In this document: positions 1 through 13,219 of the stretch, piece after piece
Layout of the letters: the number at the start of each line of letters is the position of its first letter
Numbering within the stretch: position 1 is the stretch's first letter
NCBI GenBank assembly: GCA_030180135.1
Contig: CM058233.1
Location: forward strand, 110,215,994-110,279,993
Direction: 5' to 3'
DNA length: 64,000 bases
Source: Orychophragmus violaceus
Lineage: Eukaryota > Streptophyta > Magnoliopsida > Brassicales > Brassicaceae
Made by a program: the position numbers and the translations under genes
The notes under the pieces: generated by a model
Databases searched by the model: none
What the model saw: only the letters and a program-made list of their open reading frames with translations
What the model was told of the DNA's origin: nothing

Positions 1-1640
1 ACCTGCTATGGGAGATAAACAAAAAGAATGATGTAAGGAACAATTTTTTCACAAAAGAAAAAAGAATGATCACCAACGCTTCTTCACCAACATTGAACGA
101 TTTTACAAAATAAAATACAAAGGTGGAGATCGTTAGATGTGGAGGAAATAGAGAGAGAATCTTCACATACCCGTAATTTAAAATCATTCAGCAAGTCAAA
201 TTGATTTCTACAATGAGAAGAATCATCCGAGGAAGAACAACTCCTCCTTGGAATCGGAGTAACATCTTCACTCGTCATCTTCTGAATGATAATCCCAAGC
301 TGTCAATATCTAATACACATAAAAAATCCTTTAGCCATCATACAAAGTCAATTTCATTGAACGCAGGGAAGAGCGACGAACCTTAAAAGAGAGAGCTTTG
401 TCGAATTTTTTTGGAATATTGAGTAGAGACGAACTTCGAATCAATTGATTAGACAAAGAGGGATCAAAAACCCTAAAATTGACACAAACCCAGTTGATTT
501 TGATCGAAAATGGTATCACCCAGAGAGAAAATACCTCCCCGACTCGTCAGCATCTCTCCTCCCACTGCCTTCTCCGGTTGCCTCTGATCCTCGTTTCATC
601 GTCCTTCTCTTCAACGAAAGACCTTTACAGAGAAAAATCTATCAATTTCAGGGCAATATAAAGGAGGTTTGAATTAAATTAAAGAACTTACAGATGCAGT
701 TATGGAATTTTGTCGATTTTAGAGATGGAGAAAGAAGAGATAGTGGACATAGTGGTGGAGAAGAAAAGTATCGTCTCTCTTCAGATAGATTTTTTGTCCA
801 AAAAAAAAACCGAAAACGATAACCAAAATTTTTAGAAAAAAAATGAAATATAAGAAAGAGAAATCGTCTCGTGGATCGTGGCTTAGTGATGAAAGAAAGC
901 TATCTGAATTTTTTTTCTTTTTCGATAAAGCAAGTTTTTTCATTAGTAATAAGTTTTAGAAAATAATTAAAAGGGAAAAAAGGACAAAACAAACTGAGAG
1001 CATGACACCTCAGCTTTGTACAGGTGTCAAGAAAATAGATAGACAGTTAATAGGGATTTTGCTAGTGAATTATAGATAAAACGATACGTATATAAATCAA
1101 TAGAGTGGAAATAATCTAATATGTAATAGAGATAGATAGAGAGGTCTACATCCACCAAGTGTAGTAGATAAGTAGTGTGATTGTGCCTACTCTTTTTTCA
1201 GTTGAGATACTTTTGTTCATTTCTTTGATGATCCTTTTATTACTTATCTCTAATTCCTGCAGATGCGTTGAAAATATGTTATACAAAAGCACTGTTTTAC
1301 AGCAAGAGAGTAAAAAATACACTAAACCATGTCAACGTATACACTAAACCATGTCAACGTTATGACAAAGTTTTGGAGGAGACTAGTCCAATTAGGGTGG
1401 CTTTCAAAGTGCTCGTTTGTGAAGGCTCTATAAATTATAATGGGCTTTTAAACCCATGCATTCTTGCAGATCTCTTTACTTGCTGGACGGGCCCGGCCAC
1501 AATGAAGCAATATATCTCGTAATGTGTAAAACGATATCGTATGAAGCTTGATGGAGTAAACGAATCACACGTAGTAAATGGATCCGCGTGTCCGAAAAGC
1601 GGGACGGAGGAAAAACGGTATCGTATTCGCCTTGCTCCCC
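1..1640. other. Spacer upstream of UPL3, no supported gene
   Basis: No gene is supported here. The stretch has short open frames on both strands, homopolymer runs near 800-850 and 910-940, and an 18-bp direct repeat (unit begins actaaaccatg) near 1320-1360. A possible small minus-strand exon near 278-170 ends at a GT-like donor but has no recognisable partner exon. Confidence 0.5.
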
Positions 1641-1643
1641 TTC

Positions 1644-1656
1644 GATATATATACTT
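1644..1656 (+). promoter_or_regulatory. Candidate TATA box of UPL3
   Basis: A TATA-like run (gatatatatac) lies about 345 bp upstream of the UPL3 start codon and is followed by a pyrimidine-rich leader. Between them, an ATG at 1917 opens a five-codon upstream ORF out of frame with the main ORF. Position and composition are the only support. Confidence 0.35.
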
Positions 1657-1992
1657 TTTTTTCTTGTTTGTTTCCTCATATTATTCCCAACACACTCGAT
1701 TCGATTGATTAGGGTTCTCTAATCGTGTGCAATAAAGAAATCTAAGATCCATCCTCCTTCCTTCTTCTCTCGATTCCCCTTTGTTAATTCCGTTTGAATT
1801 TTGCATCATCAAAGGCTTTGCATCTTTCTTACTGCCTCCGATCGAGGTTCTTCTTCTGGGCTGGCAAATTAGGGTTTGGTTTTAGCTTAATTCGATCGGT
1901 TTTTGGATCAGTTGAGATGCAAACGAGTGTCTGATCAGAATCTCTCCATTGGAGAGAGAGCAAATCCCACACTCGGGGTTTTTTTCCTTTGT

Positions 1993-4900
1993 ATGGAAAC
2001 TCGGAGCCGCAAGCGGGCGGAGGCGACCTCAACTGCCCCATCTTCTTCTTCTTCTCCTCCTTCAGGTCCCACTACCCGCAGCAAACGCGCTCGCCTTTCT
2101 TCTTCTTCATCCTCCTCACTCGCCGCTACCACTACTGCCCCTTCCTCATCCACCCGCTCTCGTTCTTCTCGCTCCTCCACCGCCACCGCTGCTGCTCCCA
2201 CTCCCATGGACACCTCCACCGACTCTTCTGGATTCCGTCGCGGCGGACGAGGTAACAGGGGAAACGACAACAGTAATTCTGACAAGGGAAAGGAGAAGGA
2301 GCATGACATTAGGATTAGGGACAGAGAAAGAGAAAGAGACAGAGCCAGAGAACAGCTCAACATTGACGCTGCCGCTGCTGCTGCTGCCGCCGCTGACGAG
2401 GATGACGACAATGACAGTGAGGATGGCAACGGCGGATTCATGCATCCCAACATGAGTTCTGCTAGCAGTGCTTTACAAGGTTTGCTAAGGAAGCTTGGAG
2501 CTGGACTGGATGACTTGCTTCCTTCTTCTGGCATCGGCTCAGCTTCCTCTTCCCACTTAAATGGCAGAATGAAGAAGATACTCTCGGGCTTGCGTTCCGA
2601 AGGAGAAGAGGGAAAACAGGTCGAGGCTCTTACCCAGCTCTGCGAGATGTTATCCATTGGGACCGAAGACTCCTTAAGCACCTTCTCTGTTGATTCCTTC
2701 GTCCCAGTTCTTGTTGGTCTACTAAACCATGAAAGCAATCCCGACATTATGCTTCTCGCAGCCAGGGCTCTTACCCATCTATGTGATGTCTTGCCGTCTT
2801 CTTGTGCTGCCGTTGTTCATTACGGGGCTGTTTCATGCTTTGTCGCCAGATTGCTAACCATAGAATACATGGACTTGGCCGAGCAGGTTCGTTATCCTAG
2901 CAATTTTTGAACTTTTATCTAAAATCTCGAATAATATATCGTGTGGTGTGGTTTATGTTGCTTTTGCTGAAATTGAGAATCACTTTGTATTAGAACTCAC
3001 CCAGTTGCTACTTGCTACACAATGTCCAATGTTTTAAATTTGCTCAATGATCTATCTTGAAATTTGACTCGTGTTCTAATTGTGTTTTCATCAGTCTCTG
3101 CAAGCTCTCAAAAAGATATCTCAGGAGCACCCAACTGCTTGTTTGCGAGCTGGTGCTCTTATGGCAGTGCTCTCATATCTTGATTTCTTCTCCACTGGAG
3201 TCCAGGTGGGAAAATTTGTAACTTATCTGCTATTTTATGCTTTACATATTCGTGAATCTAATGCACATATTTCTTGGCTTCTTGTAGCGTGTAGCACTAT
3301 CTACTGCTGCAAATATGTGCAAGAAATTACCTTCTGATGCATCTGATTATGTTATGGAAGCTGTACCATTACTGACAAACCTTCTTCAGTATCATGATTC
3401 AAAGGTAATTGACCTTCTTGTAGCTATAACATGGCACTTTCTAGTTCCACTCTTGCCCCATTTTCCTCCATAATTTGTTCGTATGGTGGCAGGTTTTGGA
3501 ATATGCTTCTATTTGTCTTACTCGAATTGCTGAAGCATTTGCATCGTACCCTGAGAAATTAGATGAATTATGCAACCATGGCCTGGTGACTCAAGCTGCA
3601 TCTCTTATTTCCACTAGCAATTCAGGAGGTGGACAAGCATCTCTCGGTGTTTCAACATACACGGTATGAGTAAATTCTTTGGTATTTTCTCTTTACCTTT
3701 ATTCACAAGATGACATTTCACCATATTTTGCATAGGGGTTAATTCGATTACTTTCCACCTGTGCGAGCGGATCACCTCTGGGATTCAGGACATTACTTCT
3801 TCTGGGTATTAGTAGCATTCTTAAGGATATTCTGTTGGGTTCTGGTGTCTCTGCTAATGCTTCTGTATCCCCAGCACTGAGCAGGCCTGCAGATCAGGTA
3901 CTGTGTTTTACTTATTGAGATCACTAACTTTCTTTTGTTGGATAGCTGATTAAATAATGCTAGCTTTTATATAACTGGTATACAGTGAGATGGTTATATA
4001 ACTACAAATCGATCACTTGGATTTATGATCAGTTCTCTATTTCAGCTTTAGTTCCCTCATTTTCATTGGTTGCCATATTTTACGTAGGTAATTGTTTAGT
4101 GTATACTGTATAGATCATAATATATGTACAGGTCTTTTGAGCTTTATGTATGTTGTAGCAGATGGCTCAATGTCCAATGCTTGTTTTCTGGTTTTATGTT
4201 AGAGGTGGTATAGAGAGAAGCGGTTCATCATTGTGCTTATTTGTTTTTTTAGCCCATGGTTCGCTAATTCTTACGCATGACCCTGTGAGGTCTTTTGTTT
4301 TCAGAAATGTTTCGGGTTCTAACCTTTGTTTTGTATCCTAGATATTTGAGATAGTCAACCTCGCGAATGAGCTCCTCCCTCCATTGCCAGAAGGAGTTAT
4401 CTCCCTTCCTACTAGCACAAACACTATGGTGAAAGGTTCAGGCCAAAAAAAATCTTTACCAAGTACTTCAGGAAAACAAGAAGATGCTCTAAAAGTTTCA
4501 CCTAGAGAAAAATTACTTGGTGATCAACCTGAACTTTTGCAGCAATTTGGATTGGATCTTCTTCCAGTTTTAGTGCAGGTAATTTTTGTTGTTGTATTTG
4601 CTACAAAATAATGTTCATACTACGTGCTGTATGTCTAACTATCCTTGCTTTCTTTCCAACAGATTTATGGTTCTAGTGTCAATGGTACAATTCGCCATAA
4701 ATGTCTCTCAGTTATCGGAAAGTTGATGTATTTTAGCACTTCAGAAATGATTCAGACTCTAATTGGCGACACAAATATATCGAGGTATACTGTTTATGAT
4801 TAAATTACTTCACATAACATTGGGGGCAACATCTTACATTTTTTCCTATTTAGCTTCTTGGCTGGTGTCTTAGCGTGGAAAGATCCACAAGTCTTGGTTC

Positions 4901-7900
4901 CTGCTCTACAAGTTGCTGAAATTCTGATGGAAAAACTTCCTGAAACATTCTCGAAAGTGTTTGTGAGGGAAGGGGTAGTTCATGCTGTAGATCAACTTGT
5001 TTTGGTTGGTAAACCTATATCTCATGCTTCACCTACTGATAAGGAAAATGACTGTGTTCCTGGATCTGCACGGTCTAGGCGTTATAGACGGCGAAGTAGT
5101 AATGCCAATTCTGACGGAAATCAATCAGAAGATTTTAAGAATTCTGCGTCCGTTAACATAGGTGCAAACCATAATTCCCTGGAATCACCTACAGCTAGCT
5201 TCATGCTGAGGGAAACAGTCAGCTCCTGTGCCAAAGCATTCAAAGACAAACACTTCCCGTCTGATGGTGGAGATCTTGATGTTGGAGTTATAGATGATCT
5301 CTTACATCTGAAGAATCTTTGCACGAAGCTGACTGCTGGTATAGATGACCATAAAGTGAAAGGAAAGGGAAAATCTAAAGCTTTCGGGCTAGGCATTGGC
5401 GATTTTTCTGCTAGCAAGGAAGAATACTTGATTGGTGTCATTTCTGAGATACTTGGCGAGCTAAGCAAAGGGGATGGCGTCTCAACTTTTGAGTTTATTG
5501 GCAGTGGTGTGGTTGCAGCATTGCTTAATTATTTTTCTTGTGGATACTTTTCCAAAGAGAAGATCTCCGAGTTTAATATGCCCAAACTTCGCAAGGATGG
5601 GCTCAGAAGGTTCAAAGCTTTTCTAGAAGTCGCACTTCCTTCTGATGGTAATGAAGGAAGGATCCCTCCAATGACAGTTTTGGTTCAGAAACTTCAAGAT
5701 GCGTTATCTTCACTGGAACGCTTTCCTGTCGTCCTTAGCCATCCCTCAAGGTCACTAAGTGGAAGTGCTCGTCTCTCATCTGGATTGAGTGCTTTGGCAC
5801 ATCCTTTAAAGTTGCGATTATGCCGTGCACCTGGAGAGAAGACACTACGTGATTACTCCTCCAATATTGTTCTTATAGATCCATTGGCAAGCATAGCAGC
5901 GGTGGAGGAATTTCTATGGCCCCGAGTTCAACGTGCCGAATCTGGTATGAAGCCAGCAGCGCCTGCCGAAAATACAGAGCCCGGCACATTACCTAGCGGT
6001 GCTGGTGTTTCATCACCATCCTCGTCAACTCCAGCTTCCGCCACTCGTCGTCATTCTTCTAGATCTCGATCGTCAATTAACATAGGTGATACCTCAAAGA
6101 AAGAACCTGTGCATGAGAAAGGTACTAGCTCATCCAAAGGAAAAGGTAAAGGTAAAGGCGTTATGAAGACGGCTCAGGCGGATAAGGGTCCTCAAACAAG
6201 GAGCAGTGCTCAAAGGAGAGCTGCCCTTGACAAAGATACACATATGAAACCAGCTAGCGGAGACTCCAGCTCTGAGGTATGTTATTTGGATTACATGGTT
6301 GTTTAATTTTCTTATGTCATATGATTTTTGTGGTGTGAGCTGCTTATGCAGCACTATTGTACTCGTATGCCTTGCAGGATGAGGAATTCGATATATCCCC
6401 CGTTGACATTGATGATGCCTTGGTGATTGAAGAGGAAGACATTTCTGATGATGAAGATGATGATAACGAAGATGTAAGTATTCCTTCTTTTTACAGTATG
6501 TACATTACACCTCGAAATTATTTCTCTTGCTAACAACATGAAAGATAGTAAATTTGGCAATAATGCTTGCCAGCTTCCGTATGCCTGGAACCTTTCCTTT
6601 TAGAACTGACCAAGAGAATTAGTAGCTTTATATCACTAATTTTCATATTTATCTGGCTGGTATCGATCAGTGTTGCTTCGTAGCTTACATGTGTTCTTGA
6701 TTTCAGCAATAGTTTAACAGTCATATGTATAAATTCATTTCCAGGTCCTGGATGAAAGTCTTCCCATGTGCACGCCTGATAAAGTGCATGATGTGAAATT
6801 GGGGGACGCAACGGATGATGATTGTGCCGGTCTGGCAACTAGCGGCCAACAGATGAATCCAGCTTCGGGAGGAACTAGTGGGGCAGCAGCAGCAAGGGGA
6901 TCTGATTCTACTGATGCTGGCATTGGGAATTCTTATGGTTCTAGGGGTGCACTCTCCTTTGCGGCTGCAGCGATGGCTGGGCTTGGAGCTGTCAGTGGTA
7001 GAGGTATCAGGGGAAGTAGAGACCTGCATGGGCGTACCCTATATCGAAGTTCCGATGAGCCCTCGAAGTTGATATTTACTGCGGGAGGGAAGCAACTTAG
7101 TAGGCATATGACGATTTATCAGGCTGTGCAGCGGCAACTTATGCTAGACGAAGATGATGATGACAGGTTTGGTGGCAGCGATTTCATCTCAAGTGATGGA
7201 AGCAGATTCAGTGATATTTACACCATCATGTACCAGAAGCCGGACAGCCAAGTGAATAGGTTGTCTGTTGGTGGAGCAGGTTCGACAACACCATCAAAAT
7301 CCGCAAGATCTGCTACCACCAATTCTAGCGCAGAATCCCAATCATATAGGGCATCTCTTTTGGATAGTATCTTACAAGGGGAGCTTCCGTGCGACCTTGA
7401 GAAGTCAAATTCTACATATAATGTTCTGGCGCTGTTGCGTGTATTAGAGGGATTAAATCAGCTTGGCCCTCGGTTAAGAGCCCAAACTGTTTCTGACCGT
7501 TTTGCGGAGGGTAAAATTACAAGTCTAGATGATTTGAATACAACCGCTGCTAAGGTTTCTCATGAAGAGTTCATCAACAGCAAACTTACACCCAAATTAG
7601 CTCGACAGATCCAGGATGCGCTTGCTCTGTGCAGTGGAAGTCTTCCCTCTTGGTGCTACCAGTTGACTAGAGCATGCCCATTTTTGTTTCCGTTTCAGAC
7701 CCGAAGACAGTATTTCTATTCAACTGCTTTTGGGTTGTCTCGTGCATTGAATCGCTTGCAGCAGCAGCAAGGTGCTGACGGCAGTGGGTCTACAAATGAA
7801 CGAGAGATGAGAATAGGGAGATTGCAGCGCCAGAAGGTTCGTGTATCCCGAAATAGGATATTGGATTCTGCTGCCAAGGTTATGGAGATGTATTCTAGCC

Positions 7901-9856
7901 AAAAAGCTGTGCTTGAAGTAGAATATTTTGGTGAAGTTGGTACTGGTCTGGGCCCTACACTTGAGTTTTACACACTCCTAAGCCATGATTTGCAAAAGGT
8001 TGCCCTTGGGATGTGGAGATCAAATTCGGGTGACAATGTGTCTATGCAAATTGATAGAGATGAGAATGAAGAAGGGAAATCATCTGTAGCTAGGGACAGA
8101 GATATAGTTCAGGCACCACTTGGGTTGTTCCCTCGACCATGGCCTTCAACAGCTGACGTATCTGAAGGTAGCCAGTTTCATAAAGTTATTGAATATTTCC
8201 GCCTTTTAGGGCGCACAATGGCAAAAGCACTTCAAGATGGCCGGCTATTGGACGTCCCATTGAGTACAGCGTTTTATAAGCTTATTCTTGGTCAAGTGAG
8301 TTTTTTTTTTGTTTTTACTATGAGTGATTTGTTTTGTTTAAGAATGGAATAGTGGTTTCTACGTTTTCACCTTTGTTAGTAATTGCCTCTTTTATATTTC
8401 TCACTTGAGCAGGAGCTTGATTTGCAAGATATTATATTATTTGATGCTGAACTGGGCAAGACATTGCAAGAGCTTCGTGTTCTTATTGGCCGCAAGCACT
8501 ATCTGGAGGAAGTAGGTGGTGACAATTGTAGCCCAAGTCCTGATCTATCTTTACGTGGATCCCGTATTGAAGATCTCTGCTTGGACTTCACGCTACCTGG
8601 CTATCCTGAATACATTCTGAGACCAGGAGATGATATTGTACTGTCTAAGCTTACATCCCATGTCTTATTATTCTTTTAGTCCTTGTCCTTGTCCTTGGTT
8701 GCTGATGCCGTGCTGTTTTTGTTCTGTTACAGGTTGATATTAATAGTCTTGAGGAGTATATATCTTTGGTCGTTGATGCTACTGTCAAGAGAGGAGTTGC
8801 CCGGCAGATGGAAGCCTTCAGATCTGGGTTCAATCAGGTTAGCAGTTTAACAGATTCCCAACTTTGTTTCCTTTCCATGTTGCCTTTGGCTTCTTAATAG
8901 TATAGAAAGAGTGGTTTATGTTGGTTCGAGATTTTCTGTTGTCTCTGTTTTAGTCTGACCTCAACATTTTCCTGAAATTTAGGTCTTCGACATAACATCT
9001 CTACAAATATTCACCCCATCCGAGCTGGACTACTTGTTGTGTGGTCGTAGAGAGTTATGGGAGGTGATTTTTCAACTTTTTAGTTTCCCTTTACCCAGGA
9101 GACTTGAATCCACTAGATATAGTTTCATTTCTAAAACCTTATTTTTTCTGGCAGGCGGAGACTCTTTCTGAACATATCAAGTTTGATCATGGTTATACTG
9201 CAAAAAGTCCGGCAATTGTTAACGTATGTTTCTTTTCTTTTTACACTCAGCCTTTGCTTCTTCACTGCTGATTTCTTTTTGACTCTGATTTTCATCCCGT
9301 TGTAGTTATTGGAGATAATGGGAGAGCTTACAGCAGATCAACAGAGGGCTTTCTGCCAATTTGTAACTGGAGCTCCTAGGCTTCCTCCTGGTGGCTTAGC
9401 TGTTCTGAACCCAAAGCTGACGATTGTGAGAAAGGTAAGAAAGCTTCACTTATATATATCGGAATACATCTACACAGGATCTTCTTTTGGTAGAGTTCTT
9501 AAGAATGAGTTGGGTCTTACTTTCTTCAAGTTGTTATGTATATGGGTTTCCCATGGGATTTTAAAATTGCTGTGTCTTTGACTGGTTGCAGCATTCATCA
9601 ACCTCAAGTGCGGCAGCCAACGGGACAGGGGCTTCGGAGACTGCTGACGATGATCTTCCCAGCGTCATGACTTGCGCCAACTACCTTAAGCTCCCTCCTT
9701 ATTCTACAAAGGTGAGTCATGTCTCTTTTGTCTTTGGAGTCCATCATGATTATGTGGTGGGTGCCTGAGGTGGAGTTGTACTTGAAACAGGAAATCATGT
9801 ACAAGAAACTGCTCTACGCCATCAACGAAGGGCAAGGATCGTTTGACCTCTCATAA
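1993..9856 (+). CDS. UPL3: HECT E3 ubiquitin-protein ligase UPL3 (KAKTUS)
   Basis: Exons: 1993-2886, 3095-3205, 3288-3404, 3493-3663, 3736-3897, 4342-4578, 4663-4784, 4854-6276, 6378-6473, 6745-8295, 8413-8637, 8733-8837, 8983-9063, 9155-9223, 9306-9434, 9592-9711, 9791-9856. All junctions are GT-AG and the frame closes to 1892 aa, close to the roughly 1888 aa I recall for Arabidopsis UPL3. The start METRSRKRAE is the family start. The N-terminus is Ser/Thr-rich, then has an Arg/Glu stretch, a poly-Ala run and an acidic patch, followed by an armadillo-like helical region. The C-terminal HECT domain begins near residue 1480, and the catalytic Cys sits in VMTCANYLKLPPYS at about residue 1859 (codon 9673-9675). 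HECT ligases form a thioester with ubiquitin and pass it to substrates; UPL3 is known for control of trichome branching and endoreduplication. No lesion was seen. Confidence 0.96.
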
Positions 9857-10202
9857 GGCCTATAAACCAACCCTTTCTCTCTGTACATTTACATCGGAAC
9901 TGTTTTTTTTTTGGTCAAGTGACTTTTATATAACTCCATAAAAGGATTAAATGTGCGCAGAAAACAAAGCCATCAAGGCAAAAAAAAAGTAGAAATTACG
10001 ACCAGATAAACGGATAATCAATTAGAGCACTTGAACAAATTATAGTCTCGGAGAAATTCTATGATTTCATCCACGATTTGAATTGTTAAGTAAGGTGAAG
10101 TTTTGGGCACTAGATCGAACACAAAGATGATCAAACATGTATATATTGAGCATTTGGTGACATTCTTTATATCCCAACCATTTAGAACAAATGAAAGAGT
10201 CT
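9857..10202. other. UPL3 3' flank
   Basis: AT-rich 3' flank of UPL3, presumably its 3' UTR and terminator. No further gene is seen before the retroposon target site at 10203. Confidence 0.5.
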
Positions 10203-11091
10203 AAAACAGAAATGGACGGGTTGTTATTAGGGCTTCTCTCTCTACTGTTAGAGGGAGAAATTTTCTCTCTAGCCCTCCTCGGTTTTTTTTTTATTTCCTC
10301 TTCTTCTCACTTCAAAATCTTTCAGAAGAAGATGATCTTTTTTTTTAATCCCGATGTCTTAGCCGGTTTCCGGTTGTCTATATCGGCGTAGACTCGTTTT
10401 GTTTTCCGATCTTCCGATCACCTTTCTCTTCCGGGTTGGTCCGGATTTTGTGGCGGAGTGGTCAAGCTCTTTCTGGCCCTTTCTGGTACATCGCCTCTGT
10501 TTTGAGGCATAGATCTCGCTTCGCCTCCTTTGCTTCATCGGCGCTTTGGTTTCTCTCCAGTTTCAGCTCGTCTTCCCGGTTGTCGGATGGAGTCATATCT
10601 TTGTTGGTTTTGCTCGCTGCTAGAGCTGCGGTGGAATTTCGTCTTTCTCACCGCTTTAATGTCAACTCCTGTTAGGACTACCGCCAACGGAGCTTCCATT
10701 GGCTCGGGCTAGCTTGTTGCAACTTCTGAGCGGTTCGTGATTTTGTTGCTTAGCTTCTCGGTGGATCTACGGCGGATTTGAGGTCGCAGATCGGGTTCAG
10801 TAGCGATTCTGAAGCTTTTGACGGAGATGCTGGCTTCTCTGTTCATCGCCAGCGGTCGACTTTCCGGTGTGCGGTGTCTTGGTCTGCATCGAAGCTTCTC
10901 GTGCTTCTCCTCCTGGTGGCCACGTGTTCTCATGTTTCATCCCCATCTTCCACGTGTTCCGATCTTACCCTTTCATCTTATCGTTATGAACATGTAATGG
11001 GCTTTATGGGCTCCGAATTTGTACCGAATTTCGCCTAATGGGCTAATACGATCTGTTCATTGGCAAAAAAAAAAAAAAACAGAAATGGACG
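10203..11091 (+). mobile_element. Poly(A)-tailed non-LTR retroposon (Sadhu-like), with TSD
   Basis: About 860 bp of GC-richer sequence ends in a 16-A run (11065-11079) and is bracketed by a direct repeat ending acagaaatggacg, at 10203-10218 and 11076-11091. Four A residues of the right copy merge with the tail. This is the signature of target-primed reverse transcription. No coding domain is recognised; the frames inside are short. Size, poly(A) tail and lack of coding capacity resemble Brassicaceae Sadhu elements, but that family name is inferred. Confidence 0.8.
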
Positions 11092-12050
11092 TCGTGACGG
11101 AAGCAACGAGACTACAAAAGAGTCCAGTAACATTCGAGTCCAAGATATAGTAAGATCTTCATAAAGAGAGACAAAAAGATCTCAAATTAAGGTCGGGTAA
11201 CATCTTTATAAAGAGGCAAAAATACTTTAAAATAAAATCAGGTTACATCTTCATAAAAAAGTAAATGACACTCATACGAAAATAAAGGAGAGCTAAACAT
11301 AAATCTACCAGCCTCATTAAGAGGTAACAAATATGACGGAAATATAAGCCTAGTGATAAATTTTGCAATAAGACATAAATCGGTCAATTCCCAATCATTC
11401 CAAAAAACAATAAAATTAAATCTGAAAGGTAAATAGGTTTGAAATCCGAAATACTGATTATGTTTCTATTTTTTTGGTTTTTAATGATCTGACAAAAGCC
11501 GAAGATGCCTCGAAAGCCAGGTGGTGAGTGTTCTTGAATAATGTAGACTTGTAATGAGTCTAATAAAGAGAATGTTGTGTCTGAAGCTTGTTTGGTTGTT
11601 TTAGTGCATTCCTCTTTTTGTCTTTGCAGACTGTGCAGAAGGAAAGCTATTATTGTGTAGATAAAGAAAGATGATAAGGCTTCTTCCCTCTTTAGATATC
11701 ATTTGGTCGGGCCAAATACTATGAAAACTCGTGTTCGATTCCCCTTTAGATTTCATATGGCCGGTACTCTGAATGTTATATTTCATTAAACATTAAGAGT
11801 TATAAAAGTTAGCTTCAATATTTTTCTTTGTGCCTTGCCCATTTGATTTTTCTAGTATCGTAATTGAGAGTTGTCCCTTTTTTTAGTATTGATATTAATA
11901 CGCAAGGAGGTTTTAACAAAACCTTGCTTGCCAAAAAGGTATGTTTGGTCAAGAAACAATTGTGTTTAAGGAGCTTGAACAAGATTTTTGTTATAGAGAG
12001 AAAAAACCTTAGAGAAACTAAAATTAGAGAGAAAAAAAGAGAGAAAAAGC
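11092..12050. other. AT-rich spacer
   Basis: No gene seen. Degenerate short repeats of an atcttcataaaga type lie near 11150-11270. A tRNA B-box-like motif (gttcgattccc) near 11734 has no matching A box or cloverleaf. Confidence 0.5.
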
Positions 12051-12059
12051 AAAAAAAAA

Positions 12060-13070
12060 AAGAAGAGAAAAAACGAATGAAAGTGGTTTTGGTCCTTAAT
12101 TATTTTCAATTATCCAAAAATGGATTATTAGGACCAAATTTCCAGTTTAGAAGATATTTAGAAATTTGTTAAATATAATGTTAAAAACTAAGAAACCATT
12201 GTGGTTTTTCTGGAGTTTGAGCAAGATCTTTCGTAGAGAGGAAAAAAAAAACTAGAAAGAAAAAAATTAGAGAAAAAAAACAAATTATAAAAATAAATAA
12301 AGGAAAATTGCACTAGTTGCTTTTTTGCACTTTAATATCTTTCCATTTATTGTACTTTTTGTCGAAAAAATGAAATAAAAAGACGAAAATGTCTCTATCA
12401 TGTCTTTTTGTTTTGTTTATAATGCATAGTCGTATCCACCATAGATAGAGTCATAGAGAAACTTAAGAAAGAAATTTCGGGTCCTAATTGTCCCTGATTA
12501 TCAAAAAATGAAAGTCTGATTAGGGCCAAACAATCGATTTAATTAAGGAGTATATAAATATTAATTAAATCACTTATTAAAAACTAAGACATATGTCTCA
12601 CGACCAATAAAACTAGTTTCGTGAACATTAATATAGAGTTAGAATGTATTTAGGTATTTTATAATGGACTATAGATGATCCAAACTAATTATTTTCAAAA
12701 TTACTGAGTTTCCATATGGGTTATTAGCCTACTGACTATGGGATAATTTTAAAAACATCTCACGTGTTATTTTAATGCATAGTCATATATATATAAAAAC
12801 TTGATGAAAGAGGTTTCGGACCCTTATTGTCTCCGATTATCCAAAAGTTGAAGGTTTTATTGGGGAAAAACAACCGATTTAGGGAATATCTAGAGATTAA
12901 TTAAATTACTTGTCGAAAACTAAAACATGTGTCTTACGACCATCAAAACTGGTTTCACGAACATTAATATAGAGTTAGAATGTATTTAGATATATTTACA
13001 ATAGACTATAGGTAATCAAACTAATTATTTTCAAAATTTACTGAGTTTTGGTAGAGGTTTTAAATTTTTT
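12060..13070. repeat. Three diverged tandem copies of a ~340-400 bp AT-rich unit
   Basis: Related copies begin near 12080, 12475 and 12815. Shared landmarks are a 'tccttaattatt..attatccaaaaa' motif, then 'ttaaaaactaag', and in the last two copies 'gaacattaatatagagttag' followed by 'actaattattttcaaaa'. Copies two and three are clearly similar; copy one is more degraded. There is no coding potential. Confidence 0.65.
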
Positions 13071-13219
13071 TCACAACCTTATTTTAATTCTGGACAATTA
13101 GGGTCACAACATTTTATACCCAGGTTTTGGTCAGCAGGGCAGGAATACCACACGCCTGTGAGGTATGTGATTTTATTAAGAATATCATCTGATTGCCTCG
13201 TGAATTTCTAGAACAGTGA

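Noticed and set aside
84..519. Minus-strand open frames with a Ser/Asp-rich peptide and a GT-like donor
   Set aside because: No downstream exon, no recognised family and typical spacer composition; not enough to call a gene.
1935..2747. Long minus-strand ORF opposite the UPL3 first exon
   Set aside because: It is the antisense shadow of the Ser-rich UPL3 N-terminus; low-complexity translation.
11720..11745. tRNA B-box-like motif
   Set aside because: No A box at the right distance and no cloverleaf can be drawn.
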